A DNA stretch of 64,000 bases, taken from positions 1,694,001 through 1,758,000 of the forward strand of contig NZ_CP113865.1 in assembly GCF_026810225.1 (NCBI RefSeq). The letters run 5' to 3'. The notes beneath the pieces were generated by a model. It was not told where the DNA came from and searched no databases. It saw only the letters and a program-made list of their open reading frames with translations. Made by a program: the position numbers and the translations under genes. Positions 8,578 through 15,420 of the stretch are shown in pieces. Position 1 is the first letter of the stretch. Each line of letters opens with the position of its first letter. This DNA is from Caldicellulosiruptor morganii. Lineage in GTDB: Bacteria; Bacillota; Thermoanaerobacteria; Caldicellulosiruptorales; Caldicellulosiruptoraceae.

Positions 8578-9645
8578 TTATTTTGAACTTACCCTGTATA
8601 ATATTACCCAGTTTTTTGGAGTCGTCCTTTGCTGCAAATATTCAATAAAACTTCTACCATATACAAAATCGTCCGATGAAACAGAATGCTGTGCATATAA
8701 AAGGTCTGTTGATGTCTTGCTGACTATTACCTGTGAATGATAAGCTATGTTATCAGAATAACCTACATGCTGAACAATATCTCCCTCTTTTAAAAAGCCA
8801 AGCACTACACTGCTGAATCTCTCAATTGCATACCACACAGGATATATTCTAATTTGATATGCTCTGTTATACCCTGAACCATCAAAGTTACCCCAGTGCT
8901 GCCTGAAATAATTTGCACCCGTCCATGTTGTACTTCGGTTTGTTGATGTACGGTAAAACCAGTAGTTTGTATTACTTTCTATCCCAGAAGACGAAGAATA
9001 TATCATATTCATGTACCCTGCAAACAATACCTGTGAGGCAAAATTTGTACAATCTCCTCCATAGTTTGCAAAATTAGCAAATGTAATGCCCCTGCATGTG
9101 TAAGTATTTTGGTATGAATAGTTGCTTTTCGCATAATTTACAGCCGCCGCTCTATCATAACCTGAATTTGCATTAGCTGTATTAATTGATGATCTCATCA
9201 ACTGAAGATAATAATTATGTGAACCCGAATGCCCGTATGCACTTGATACCAAAACGTAATAATAACCATTGCTCGGAACTGTATACTGAATAAATTCGTT
9301 CTTACCGGTTGAATTGGTGGATGATGCTACCAAACTCTGTGAGGAATTATACAAATATAGGTTGTAATTTACAGCCTCGTGCGCATTGATAAGGCTTATC
9401 GAAACAATATCACCTGATTTCAAATATACCCTGAAATAATCTTTATCCTGCGAAGGGTTTGTTGTTTGATAAATCAAACCCTTTACAAAATCTCCACAAT
9501 TGATTGCATTTGCTGTTGAAAAACTGTTATTACTCTCCTGCTCTACTATCTCTCTTGCTTTTACAATCTCATTATAGCAAATTATCAATGTAAATGCTAC
9601 AAATAAAATCAAAAATTTTGGAAAATACCGCATAATCCTACTCAT
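8578..9645 (-). CDS. Secreted PPC-domain / Amidase_6-like protein, copy 1
   Basis: About 355 residues. A signal peptide (hydrophobic 10-25, cleavage plausible after IVKA) is followed by a bacterial pre-peptidase (PPC) beta-sandwich (about 38-150: ESNNSFSTANAI, DKDYFRVYLKSGDIVSI, FIQYTVPSNGYYYVLV). Next is an Amidase_6-type papain-fold domain (about 163-355) with GGDCTNFASQVLFAGY (nucleophile Cys near 199) and AYHSQVIV (His near 303). Amidase_6 proteins are predicted cell-wall or peptide amidases of Firmicutes; the substrate is unknown. An upstream in-frame GTG/TTG exists, but the ATG at 9645 is spaced best from AGGGG. P3 follows after 23 bases. Confidence 0.85.
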   Translation of the reverse strand: MSRIMRYFPKFLILFVAFTLIICYNEIVKAREIVEQESNNSFSTANAINCGDFVKGLIYQTTNPSQDKDYFRVYLKSGDIVSISLINAHEAVNYNLYLYNSSQSLVASSTNSTGKNEFIQYTVPSNGYYYVLVSSAYGHSGSHNYYLQLMRSSINTANANSGYDRAAAVNYAKSNYSYQNTYTCRGITFANFANYGGDCTNFASQVLFAGYMNMIYSSSSGIESNTNYWFYRTSTNRSTTWTGANYFRQHWGNFDGSGYNRAYQIRIYPVWYAIERFSSVVLGFLKEGDIVQHVGYSDNIAYHSQVIVSKTSTDLLYAQHSVSSDDFVYGRSFIEYLQQRTTPKNWVILYRVSSK

Positions 9646-9766
9646 CAACACACCCCTCTCACTCTTTGGTATTTTCAGTTTATAAAGTTATCTTTAAAAA
9701 CTTTTTCTTTTGCACAAATATACTTTTACAAATTAAACTCACCTCTTTAGTAAATAATTTACTTTT

Positions 9767-9799
9767 ATTATAGCACAACAACAACAACAACAACAACAA
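9767..9799 (-). promoter_or_regulatory. Amidase copy 1 promoter with (TTG)8 microsatellite in the -35/spacer region
   Basis: On the minus strand TATAAT (9767-9772) is preceded by TGC, an extended -10, and then by eight perfect TTG units (9776-9799). The repeat supplies both the -35 (TTGTTG, for example 9791-9796 with an 18-base spacer) and the spacer. It lies about 120 bases upstream of the amidase start. Confidence 0.65.
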
Positions 9800-9879
9800 T
9801 ATGTAAATTAACTAAAATTACTTTTTTAATTTGTAAAGCTTTAACAAAAACATAATGCAATTCTGTGAAAAAACAAAAA

Positions 9880-9914
9880 AGCTTTTGCGAAGGTTTTTGC
9901 CCTCACAAAAGCTC
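9880..9914 (-). terminator. Terminator hairpin after P4
   Basis: AGCTTTTGCGAAGG / CCTCACAAAAGCT with a T-run on the minus strand. Array copy 4. It separates copy 2 from the amidase copy 1 promoter. Confidence 0.75.
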
Positions 9915-9930
9915 TAATTAAGCAGTGCTC

Positions 9931-10689
9931 TCAGTATTCTATACCAATCTTTTTAGCAAATTCTCTCAACATATTCTCTGTCTCTTTCCTCGATTTTTCC
10001 AGAATCTCTTCATAATCCTTCTTCCACTTCTCAACATCTGCTCTGTCTAACTTTATTCCATTAGCCTCCATCTGCCTCTTCCCTTCCTCACTATTCAAAA
10101 ACCACTCCTCCTTTATCCTCCAGTCATATCTCACATTAAAATACTTTGGTCTGTTGTCAAGTTCAAACTCTTTATACTTTTCCCAAACTTCTCTCCAGCT
10201 CTGTGGATTTTCTCTAAGCTCCCTCATCAATTCCCTGTATACCTTTATCGCTTCCATTGCAAGCTGCTCTCTGCTCTTCCACTCAAGAATATACAATTCA
10301 TCATATTTTTCTGGATGTTCTGCTATGTCTTTAGAGGTTCTCTTCCAAGAATCAGAATAATAAAAGTCTGCTAATGCAGAACTTGAAACTAATATGATAT
10401 CATAAATCTTCTTTACTCGCTCATCAGTAAACTTCTCTGTAGGGTCACCATATATAGCATCTTCCACACTTTCACCCTGACTCTTCTGTGTCAAGCTCTG
10501 ACTTTCATCTTTTTCGTAAACCACCTCATCCACTCTCTCTCCATTCTCGGATGCCAGTGCTATCTTCTGCACACCTTCAGATACTCCTCTTCCTGCTCCT
10601 GCACTCCCTCTCTTTACTAAAATTCCTGCACCCGTTAAACTTAATAAAAATATTCCTACCAGCACCATTATAACTGCTCTTCTTTTCAT
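9931..10689 (-). CDS. Array paralog P4: unrecognised exported/membrane-anchored 252-residue protein
   Basis: Same layout as P1. Blocks: N-terminal KRGSAGAGRG/VQKI type, type B at 72-100, then the type C segment SSALADFYYSDSWKRTSKD with EKYDELYILEWKSREQ (shared only with P6). It also has ELDNRPKYFNVRYDW (shared with P1) and WFLNSEEGKRQMEANG (shared with P2 and P6). It is the positional partner of P1 in the 4.3-kb duplication, yet resembles P1 only in the first and third blocks. Own promoter and amidase-tail remnant upstream. Function unknown. Confidence 0.8.
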   Translation of the reverse strand: MKRRAVIMVLVGIFLLSLTGAGILVKRGSAGAGRGVSEGVQKIALASENGERVDEVVYEKDESQSLTQKSQGESVEDAIYGDPTEKFTDERVKKIYDIILVSSSALADFYYSDSWKRTSKDIAEHPEKYDELYILEWKSREQLAMEAIKVYRELMRELRENPQSWREVWEKYKEFELDNRPKYFNVRYDWRIKEEWFLNSEEGKRQMEANGIKLDRADVEKWKKDYEEILEKSRKETENMLREFAKKIGIEY

Positions 10690-11015
10690 CTTCTCTCACA
10701 CCTCTCTTCTCATTATTTTGAACTCACCCTGTATAATATTACCCAGTTTGCAATTCTGCAACTATTTCACTTCCAACTTTTTCCAATAAATTATTCCCCT
10801 GTCATTACATAAAGCTCCATCTGACAAACTTACATCTTACAAAATCTGCTTTATTTTATTATAACAGTTTTCTCTGTAACATATCAATAAAAACTAATTT
10901 CTCTTCAATCAATATTTTGATTTTTGTATATCTTAAATCAATCCAACAACATCAAATACAAAAAAGCTTTTGCGAAGGTTTTTGCCCTCACAAAAGCTCT
11001 AATTAAGCAGTGCTC
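10690..11015 (-). repeat. Array spacer repeat between P5 and P4 (copy 3 of 4)
   Basis: About 326 bases, nearly identical to 6395-6718 and 11769-12093. Contains the amidase-tail remnant at 10712-10748 and the P4 promoter. No gene seen. Confidence 0.8.
10966..11000 (-). terminator. Terminator hairpin after P5
   Basis: AGCTTTTGCGAAGG / CCTCACAAAAGCT with a T-run on the minus strand. Array copy 5. Confidence 0.75.
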
Positions 11016-11768
11016 TCAGTATTCTATACCAATCTTTTTAGCAAATTCTCTCAACATATTCTCGGTCTCTTTCCTCGACTTTTCTAGAATCTTTTCATAA
11101 TCCTTCTTCCATATCTCAACATCTGCTCTGTCTATACCATTCCTCTTCGCATGTACCTTCCCCTCTTCTGTCTCAAAAAACCACTTCTCTTTTATCCTCC
11201 AGTCATAATCTACATTCAATATCTTAGGTCTGAATTCAAGTTTAAAATTTTTATACTTTTCCCAAACTTCTCGCCAGCTCTGCGGATTTTCTCTAAGCTC
11301 CCTCAGCAATTCCCTATACACCCTTATTGCTTCCATTGCAAGCTCTTCTCTTGCCTTGAAGTCAAGTATATACCATTTGCTGTAATTCTCAGGATGTTCT
11401 GCTATGTCTTTGCTTTCTCTCTTATATAACTCAGATTCATAATAATCAGCTATGGGTCCTAAAGAAACTGAAATTATATCATAAATCTTCTTTACTCGCT
11501 CATCAGTAAACCTCTCTGTAGGGTCACAGTATATAGCATCTTCTACACTTTCACCCTGACTCTCCTGTGTCAAGCTCTGACTTTCATCTTTTTCGTAAAC
11601 CACCTCATCCACTCTCTCTCCATTCTCTGATGCCAGTGCTATCTTCTGCACACCTTCAGATACTCCTCTTCCTGCTCCTGCACTCCCTCTGCTTACCAAA
11701 ATTCCTGCTCCTGTTAAACTTAATAAAAATATTCCTACCAGCACTATTATAACTGCTCTTCTTTTCAT
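11016..11768 (-). CDS. Array paralog P5: unrecognised exported/membrane-anchored 250-residue protein
   Basis: Same layout as P1 but two residues shorter, because the 197-220 block is the WFFETEEGKVHAKRNG-IDRADVE form. Blocks: SRGSAGAGRG/VQKI N-terminus, type B at 72-107 with a Cys (DAIYCDPTERF) where the others have Gly, then SLGPIADYYESELYKRE as in P2. The middle block KLEFRPKILNVDYDW is shared with P6. A GGCGGGTGAGAG sequence replaces the usual GAGAGGTGTGAGAG ribosome region, so its translation strength may differ from the others. Function unknown. Confidence 0.8.
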   Translation of the reverse strand: MKRRAVIIVLVGIFLLSLTGAGILVSRGSAGAGRGVSEGVQKIALASENGERVDEVVYEKDESQSLTQESQGESVEDAIYCDPTERFTDERVKKIYDIISVSLGPIADYYESELYKRESKDIAEHPENYSKWYILDFKAREELAMEAIRVYRELLRELRENPQSWREVWEKYKNFKLEFRPKILNVDYDWRIKEKWFFETEEGKVHAKRNGIDRADVEIWKKDYEKILEKSRKETENMLREFAKKIGIEY

Positions 11769-12093
11769 CTTCTCTCACCCGCCTTTTCTCATTATTTTGA
11801 ACTCACCCTGTATAATATTACCCAGTTTGCAATTCTGCAACTATTTCACTTCCAACTTTTTCCAATAAATTATTCCCCTGTCATTACATAAAGCTCCATC
11901 TGACAAACTTACATCTTACAAAATCTGCTTTATTTTATTATAACAGTTTTCTCTGTAACATATCAATAAAAACTAATTTCTCTTCAATCAATATTTTGAT
12001 TTTTGTATATCTTAAATCAATCCAACAAAATCAAATACAAAAAAGCTTTTGTGAAGGTTTTTGCCTTCACAAAAGCTCTCCTAAATATTACAC
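11769..12093 (-). repeat. Array spacer repeat between P6 and P5 (copy 4 of 4)
   Basis: About 325 bases, almost identical to 10690-11015. Amidase-tail remnant at 11791-11827. No gene seen. Confidence 0.8.
12044..12079 (-). terminator. Terminator hairpin after P6
   Basis: AGCTTTTGTGAAGG / CCTTCACAAAAGCT, a perfect 14-base stem with a T-run on the minus strand. Array copy 6. Confidence 0.8.
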
Positions 12094-12852
12094 TCAGTAT
12101 TCTATACCAATCTTTTTAGCATACTTTCTCAACATATTCTCTGTCTCTTTCCTCGACTTTTCCAGAATCTTTTCATAATCCCTCTTCCATATCTCAACAT
12201 CTGCTCTGTCTAACTTTATTCCATTAGCCTCCATCTGCCTCTTCCCTTCCTCACTATTCAAAAACCACTTCTCTTTTATCCTCCAGTCATAATCTACATT
12301 CAATATCTTAGGTCTAAATTCAAGTTCAAAATTTTTATACTTTTCCCAAACTTCTCGCCAGTTCTGTGGATTTTCTCTAAGCTCTCTCATCAATTCTTCA
12401 TACACCTTTATCGCTTCCATTGCAAGCTGCTCTCTGCTCTTCCACTCAAGAATATACAATTCATCATATTTTTCTGGATGTTCTGCTATGTCTTTAGAGG
12501 TTCTCTTCCAAGAATCAGAATAATAAAAGTCTGCTAATGCAGAACTTGAAACTAATATAATATCATAAATCTTCTTTACTCGCTCATCAGTAAACCTCTC
12601 TGTGGGGTCACCATATATAGCATCTTCCACACTTTCCCCCTGACTCTCCTGTGTCAAATTCTGACTTTCACCTTTCCCATAAATCACTTCATCCACTCTC
12701 TCTCCATTCTCTGATGCCAGTGCTACTCTCTGCACACCTTCAGATACTCCTCTTCCTGCTCCTGCACTCACTCTCTTTACTAAAATTCCTGCACCCGTTA
12801 AACTTAATAAAAATATTCCTACCAGCACCATTATAACTGCTCTTCTTTTCAT
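12094..12852 (-). CDS. Array paralog P6, directly downstream of amidase copy 2
   Basis: Same layout as P1 and 23 bases after the amidase stop, as for P3. Blocks: KRVSAGAGRG/VQRV N-terminus (as P2 and P3), a diverged linker (EVIYGKGESQNLTQ), type B at 72-100 and the type C segment with DSWKRTSKD and EKYDELYILEW (as P4). ELEFRPKILNV is close to P5, and WFLNSEEGKRQMEANG matches P2 and P4. The C-terminus LRKYAKKIGIEY is slightly different. Function unknown; the amidase linkage suggests partner proteins. Confidence 0.8.
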   Translation of the reverse strand: MKRRAVIMVLVGIFLLSLTGAGILVKRVSAGAGRGVSEGVQRVALASENGERVDEVIYGKGESQNLTQESQGESVEDAIYGDPTERFTDERVKKIYDIILVSSSALADFYYSDSWKRTSKDIAEHPEKYDELYILEWKSREQLAMEAIKVYEELMRELRENPQNWREVWEKYKNFELEFRPKILNVDYDWRIKEKWFLNSEEGKRQMEANGIKLDRADVEIWKRDYEKILEKSRKETENMLRKYAKKIGIEY

Positions 12853-12875
12853 CTTCTCTCACACCTCTCTTCTCA

Positions 12876-13943
12876 TTATTTTGAACTTACCCTGTATAAT
12901 ATTACCCAGTTTTTTGGAGTCGTCTTCTTCTGCAAATATTCAATAAAACTTCTACCATATTCAAAATATTCCGGTAATACAGAATGCTGTGCATATAAAA
13001 GGTCTGTTGATGTCTTGCTGACTATTACCTGTGAATGATAAGCTTCGCAGTTATCATACCGTACATGCTGAACAATATCCCCCTCTTTTAAAAACCCCAG
13101 CACTACACTGCTGAATCTCTCAATTGCATACCACACAGGATATATTCTCACCTGATATGCTCTGTTATACCCTGAACCATCAAAGTTACCCCAGTGCTGC
13201 CTGAAATAATTTGCACCCGTCCATGTTGTACTTCGGTTTGTTGGTGTCCGGTAAAACCAGTAGTTTGTATTACTTTCTATCCCAGAAGCCGAAGAATATA
13301 TCATATTCATGTACCCTGCAAACAATACCTGTGAGGCAAAATTTGTACAATCCCCTCCATCGTTTGCAAAATTAGCAAATGTGATGCCCCTGCATGTGTA
13401 CTTATCTTTGTATGAATAGTTGCTTTTCGCATAATTTACAGCCGCCGCTCTATCATAACCTGAATTTGCATTAGCTGTATTAATTGATGATCTCATCAAC
13501 TGAAGATAATAATAATGTGAACCCGAATGCCCGTATGCACTTGATACCAAAACGTAATAATAACCATTGCTCGGAACTGTGTATTGAATAAATTCGTTCT
13601 TACCGGTTGAATTGGTGGATGATGCTACCAAACTCTGTGAGGAATTATACAAATATAGGTTGTAATTTACAGCCTCGTGCGCATTTATAAGGCTTATTGA
13701 AACAATATCGCCTGATTTCAAATATACCTTGAAATAATCTTTATCCTGCGAAGGGTTTGTTGTTTGATAAATCAAACCCTTTACAAAATCTCCACAATTG
13801 ATTGCATTTGCTGTTGAAAAACTGTTATTACTCTCCTGCTCTACTATCTCTCTTGCTTTTACAATCTCATTATAGCAAATTATCAATGTAAATGCTACAA
13901 ATAAAACCAAAAGTTTTGGAAAATACCGCATAATCCTACTCAT
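12876..13943 (-). CDS. Secreted PPC-domain / Amidase_6-like protein, copy 2
   Basis: Nearly identical to the protein at 8578-9645 with the same signal peptide, PPC domain and catalytic GGDCTNFAS and YHSQVIV motifs. Differences cluster in the catalytic domain, around the region before the active His (QHVRYDNCEAYHSQ versus QHVGYSDNIAYHSQ) and just after QHSV (LPEYFEYG versus SSDDFVYG). Surface or specificity loops may therefore be diversifying while the core is kept. Same ATG choice as copy 1. P6 follows after 23 bases. Confidence 0.85.
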   Translation of the reverse strand: MSRIMRYFPKLLVLFVAFTLIICYNEIVKAREIVEQESNNSFSTANAINCGDFVKGLIYQTTNPSQDKDYFKVYLKSGDIVSISLINAHEAVNYNLYLYNSSQSLVASSTNSTGKNEFIQYTVPSNGYYYVLVSSAYGHSGSHYYYLQLMRSSINTANANSGYDRAAAVNYAKSNYSYKDKYTCRGITFANFANDGGDCTNFASQVLFAGYMNMIYSSASGIESNTNYWFYRTPTNRSTTWTGANYFRQHWGNFDGSGYNRAYQVRIYPVWYAIERFSSVVLGFLKEGDIVQHVRYDNCEAYHSQVIVSKTSTDLLYAQHSVLPEYFEYGRSFIEYLQKKTTPKNWVILYRVSSK

Positions 13944-14064
13944 CAACACACCCCTCTCACTCTTTGGTATTTTCAGTTCATAAAGTTATCTTTAAAAACT
14001 TTTTCTTTTGCACAAATATACTTTTACAAATTAAACTCACCTCTTTAGTAAATAATTTACTTTT

Positions 14065-14097
14065 ATTATAGCACAACAACAACAACAACAACAACAA
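14065..14097 (-). promoter_or_regulatory. Amidase copy 2 promoter with (TTG)8 microsatellite
   Basis: Same arrangement as at 9767-9799: TGC-TATAAT (-10 at 14065-14070) preceded by eight TTG units (14074-14097 on the minus strand). Confidence 0.65.
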
Positions 14098-14177
14098 TAT
14101 GTAAATTAACTAAAATTACTTTTTTAATTTGTAAAGCTTTAACAAAAACATAATGCAATTCTGTGAAAAAACAAAAA

Positions 14178-14211
14178 AGCTTTTGTGAAGGTTTTTGCCC
14201 TCACAAAAGCT
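14178..14211 (-). terminator. tyrS terminator, array hairpin copy 7
   Basis: AGCTTTTGTGAAGG / CCCTCACAAAAGCT with a T-run on the minus strand. The last tyrS codons (AAG CTT TTG TGA) form part of the 5' arm of the stem. Confidence 0.8.
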
Positions 14212-15403
14212 TTATTTTTACAAACTTGAGTTTACCCACCTGCAAAACATCGCCATTTTGAAACTCAATGTCAAGCTGATTTACTTTTTCACCGTTTAGC
14301 TTCACAGCACCGCTTTTGATAAGTCTCATGCCCTCACTTGTCGATGAGCAAAGCTTTCTTTCAACCATAAACCTTGGCAGATACACCTTTGAATCTTTTA
14401 GCTCAACTTCCGGTATATCATCGGGTATGTCTTTTTTCTGGAACACCTTTATAAACTCCTCTTCGGCTCTTGCTGCTGCCTCATCTCCATGGTAAAGCTT
14501 TACAATCTCCCTTGCAAGTCTCATCTTTGCATCTCTTGGATGCAAAGTCCCCTCTTCAAGCTTTCTTTTTATCTCCTCAATCTCTTCGGGCTCAACGTCA
14601 GTTGCAAGCTCATAGTATGAAATCATAACCTCATCGGGAATTGACATGACTTTCCCATACATCACATTTGGCGGCTCGTTTATACCAATGTAATTGCCAA
14701 GGCTTTTGCTCATTTTATTGACACCATCTGTGCCAACCAAAATTGGCATCAAAAGAGCAACCTGAATGGTCCTGCAACCATATTCTCTCTGCAGAGTTCT
14801 TCCCATCAAAATATTGAATTTCTGCTCTGTTGCGCCAAGCTCAACATCAGCTTCAATCACAACAGAATCATACCCCTGCATAAGCGGGTAGAAAAACTCA
14901 TGTATTGAAAGTGGCAGGTTCTTTTCCATTCGCTGGCGAAATGTCTCCCGCTCAAGCATTCTTGCAACAGTGTATTTTGATGCCAGGTTTATAACATCAA
15001 GAAAGTTCATAGGCTCAAGCCATTCGCTGTTGTAGCGAACAGTAGTCTTCTGAGGGTCAAGGATTTTCAAAACCTGCTGCTTGAACGGCTCAGCGTTTTT
15101 TTGAACCTCTTGTTTTGTAAGCTGCTTTCTTGTCTCAGACTTACCCGTCGGGTCACCTATCATAGCGGTAAAATCACCGATAATAAGGATTATGTTGTGC
15201 CCCAAATCCTGAAGCTGTTTGAGCTTTCTCAGAACAACTGCATGTCCAAGATGAACATCCGGCACGTTCGGGTCAAGCCCAAGTTTTATATTCAAAGGTC
15301 TGTCCTGCTTCAGTTTTTCAACAAGCTCCTCTTCAGTGATTATCTCAGCAGCACCCTTTTTGAAAACCTTCAGTTGATGTTCGATGTCCATTTTAAAGCT
15401 CAT
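14201..15403 (-). CDS. tyrS: Tyrosyl-tRNA synthetase
   Basis: A class I synthetase of about 400 residues that charges tRNA-Tyr in the cytosol. HLGH (class I HIGH motif, about 52-55) and KMSKS (about 230) are present, with a C-terminal S4-like RNA-binding domain (about 335-398, LIKSGAVKLNGEKV). Length and spacing fit the TyrZ-like bacterial form. Starts 17 bases after murJ, so probably the last gene of the pheA-to-tyrS run. The ATG at 15403 sits very close to AAAGGGG; an internal ATG at 15391 would be better spaced. Its stop codon lies inside the terminator stem. Confidence 0.95.
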   Translation of the reverse strand: MSFKMDIEHQLKVFKKGAAEIITEEELVEKLKQDRPLNIKLGLDPNVPDVHLGHAVVLRKLKQLQDLGHNIILIIGDFTAMIGDPTGKSETRKQLTKQEVQKNAEPFKQQVLKILDPQKTTVRYNSEWLEPMNFLDVINLASKYTVARMLERETFRQRMEKNLPLSIHEFFYPLMQGYDSVVIEADVELGATEQKFNILMGRTLQREYGCRTIQVALLMPILVGTDGVNKMSKSLGNYIGINEPPNVMYGKVMSIPDEVMISYYELATDVEPEEIEEIKRKLEEGTLHPRDAKMRLAREIVKLYHGDEAAARAEEEFIKVFQKKDIPDDIPEVELKDSKVYLPRFMVERKLCSSTSEGMRLIKSGAVKLNGEKVNQLDIEFQNGDVLQVGKLKFVKIKLL

Positions 15404-15420
15404 TCCCCTTTCTGTTGTTT

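Larger units (their letters stand above)
5583..9880 (-). repeat. Segmental direct duplication, copy 1 (about 4.3 kb)
   Basis: Contains, in minus-strand order, amidase copy 1, paralogs P3, P2 and P1, and their spacers. Corresponding gene starts are offset from copy 2 by 4298 (amidase), 4298 (P3/P6), 4291 (P2/P5) and 4295 (P1/P4) bases. The spacers and the amidase promoter are nearly identical in both copies, including the (CAA)8 tract. Edges are placed at the repeated hairpin and are approximate. Confidence 0.85.
9881..14178 (-). repeat. Segmental direct duplication, copy 2 (about 4.3 kb)
   Basis: Contains amidase copy 2 and paralogs P6, P5 and P4, arranged as in copy 1 and abutting it head to tail. 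It begins at the tyrS terminator. Confidence 0.85.

Noticed and set aside
9774-9800. CAA repeats as a CRISPR or protein-coding repeat
   Set aside because: Perfect trinucleotide tract with no spacers, in a promoter position, and not in a reading frame of any gene.
5583-14211. The repeated hairpins as a CRISPR array
   Set aside because: Intervals are 1 kb and contain genes; the hairpins have terminator T-runs and lie just after stop codons.
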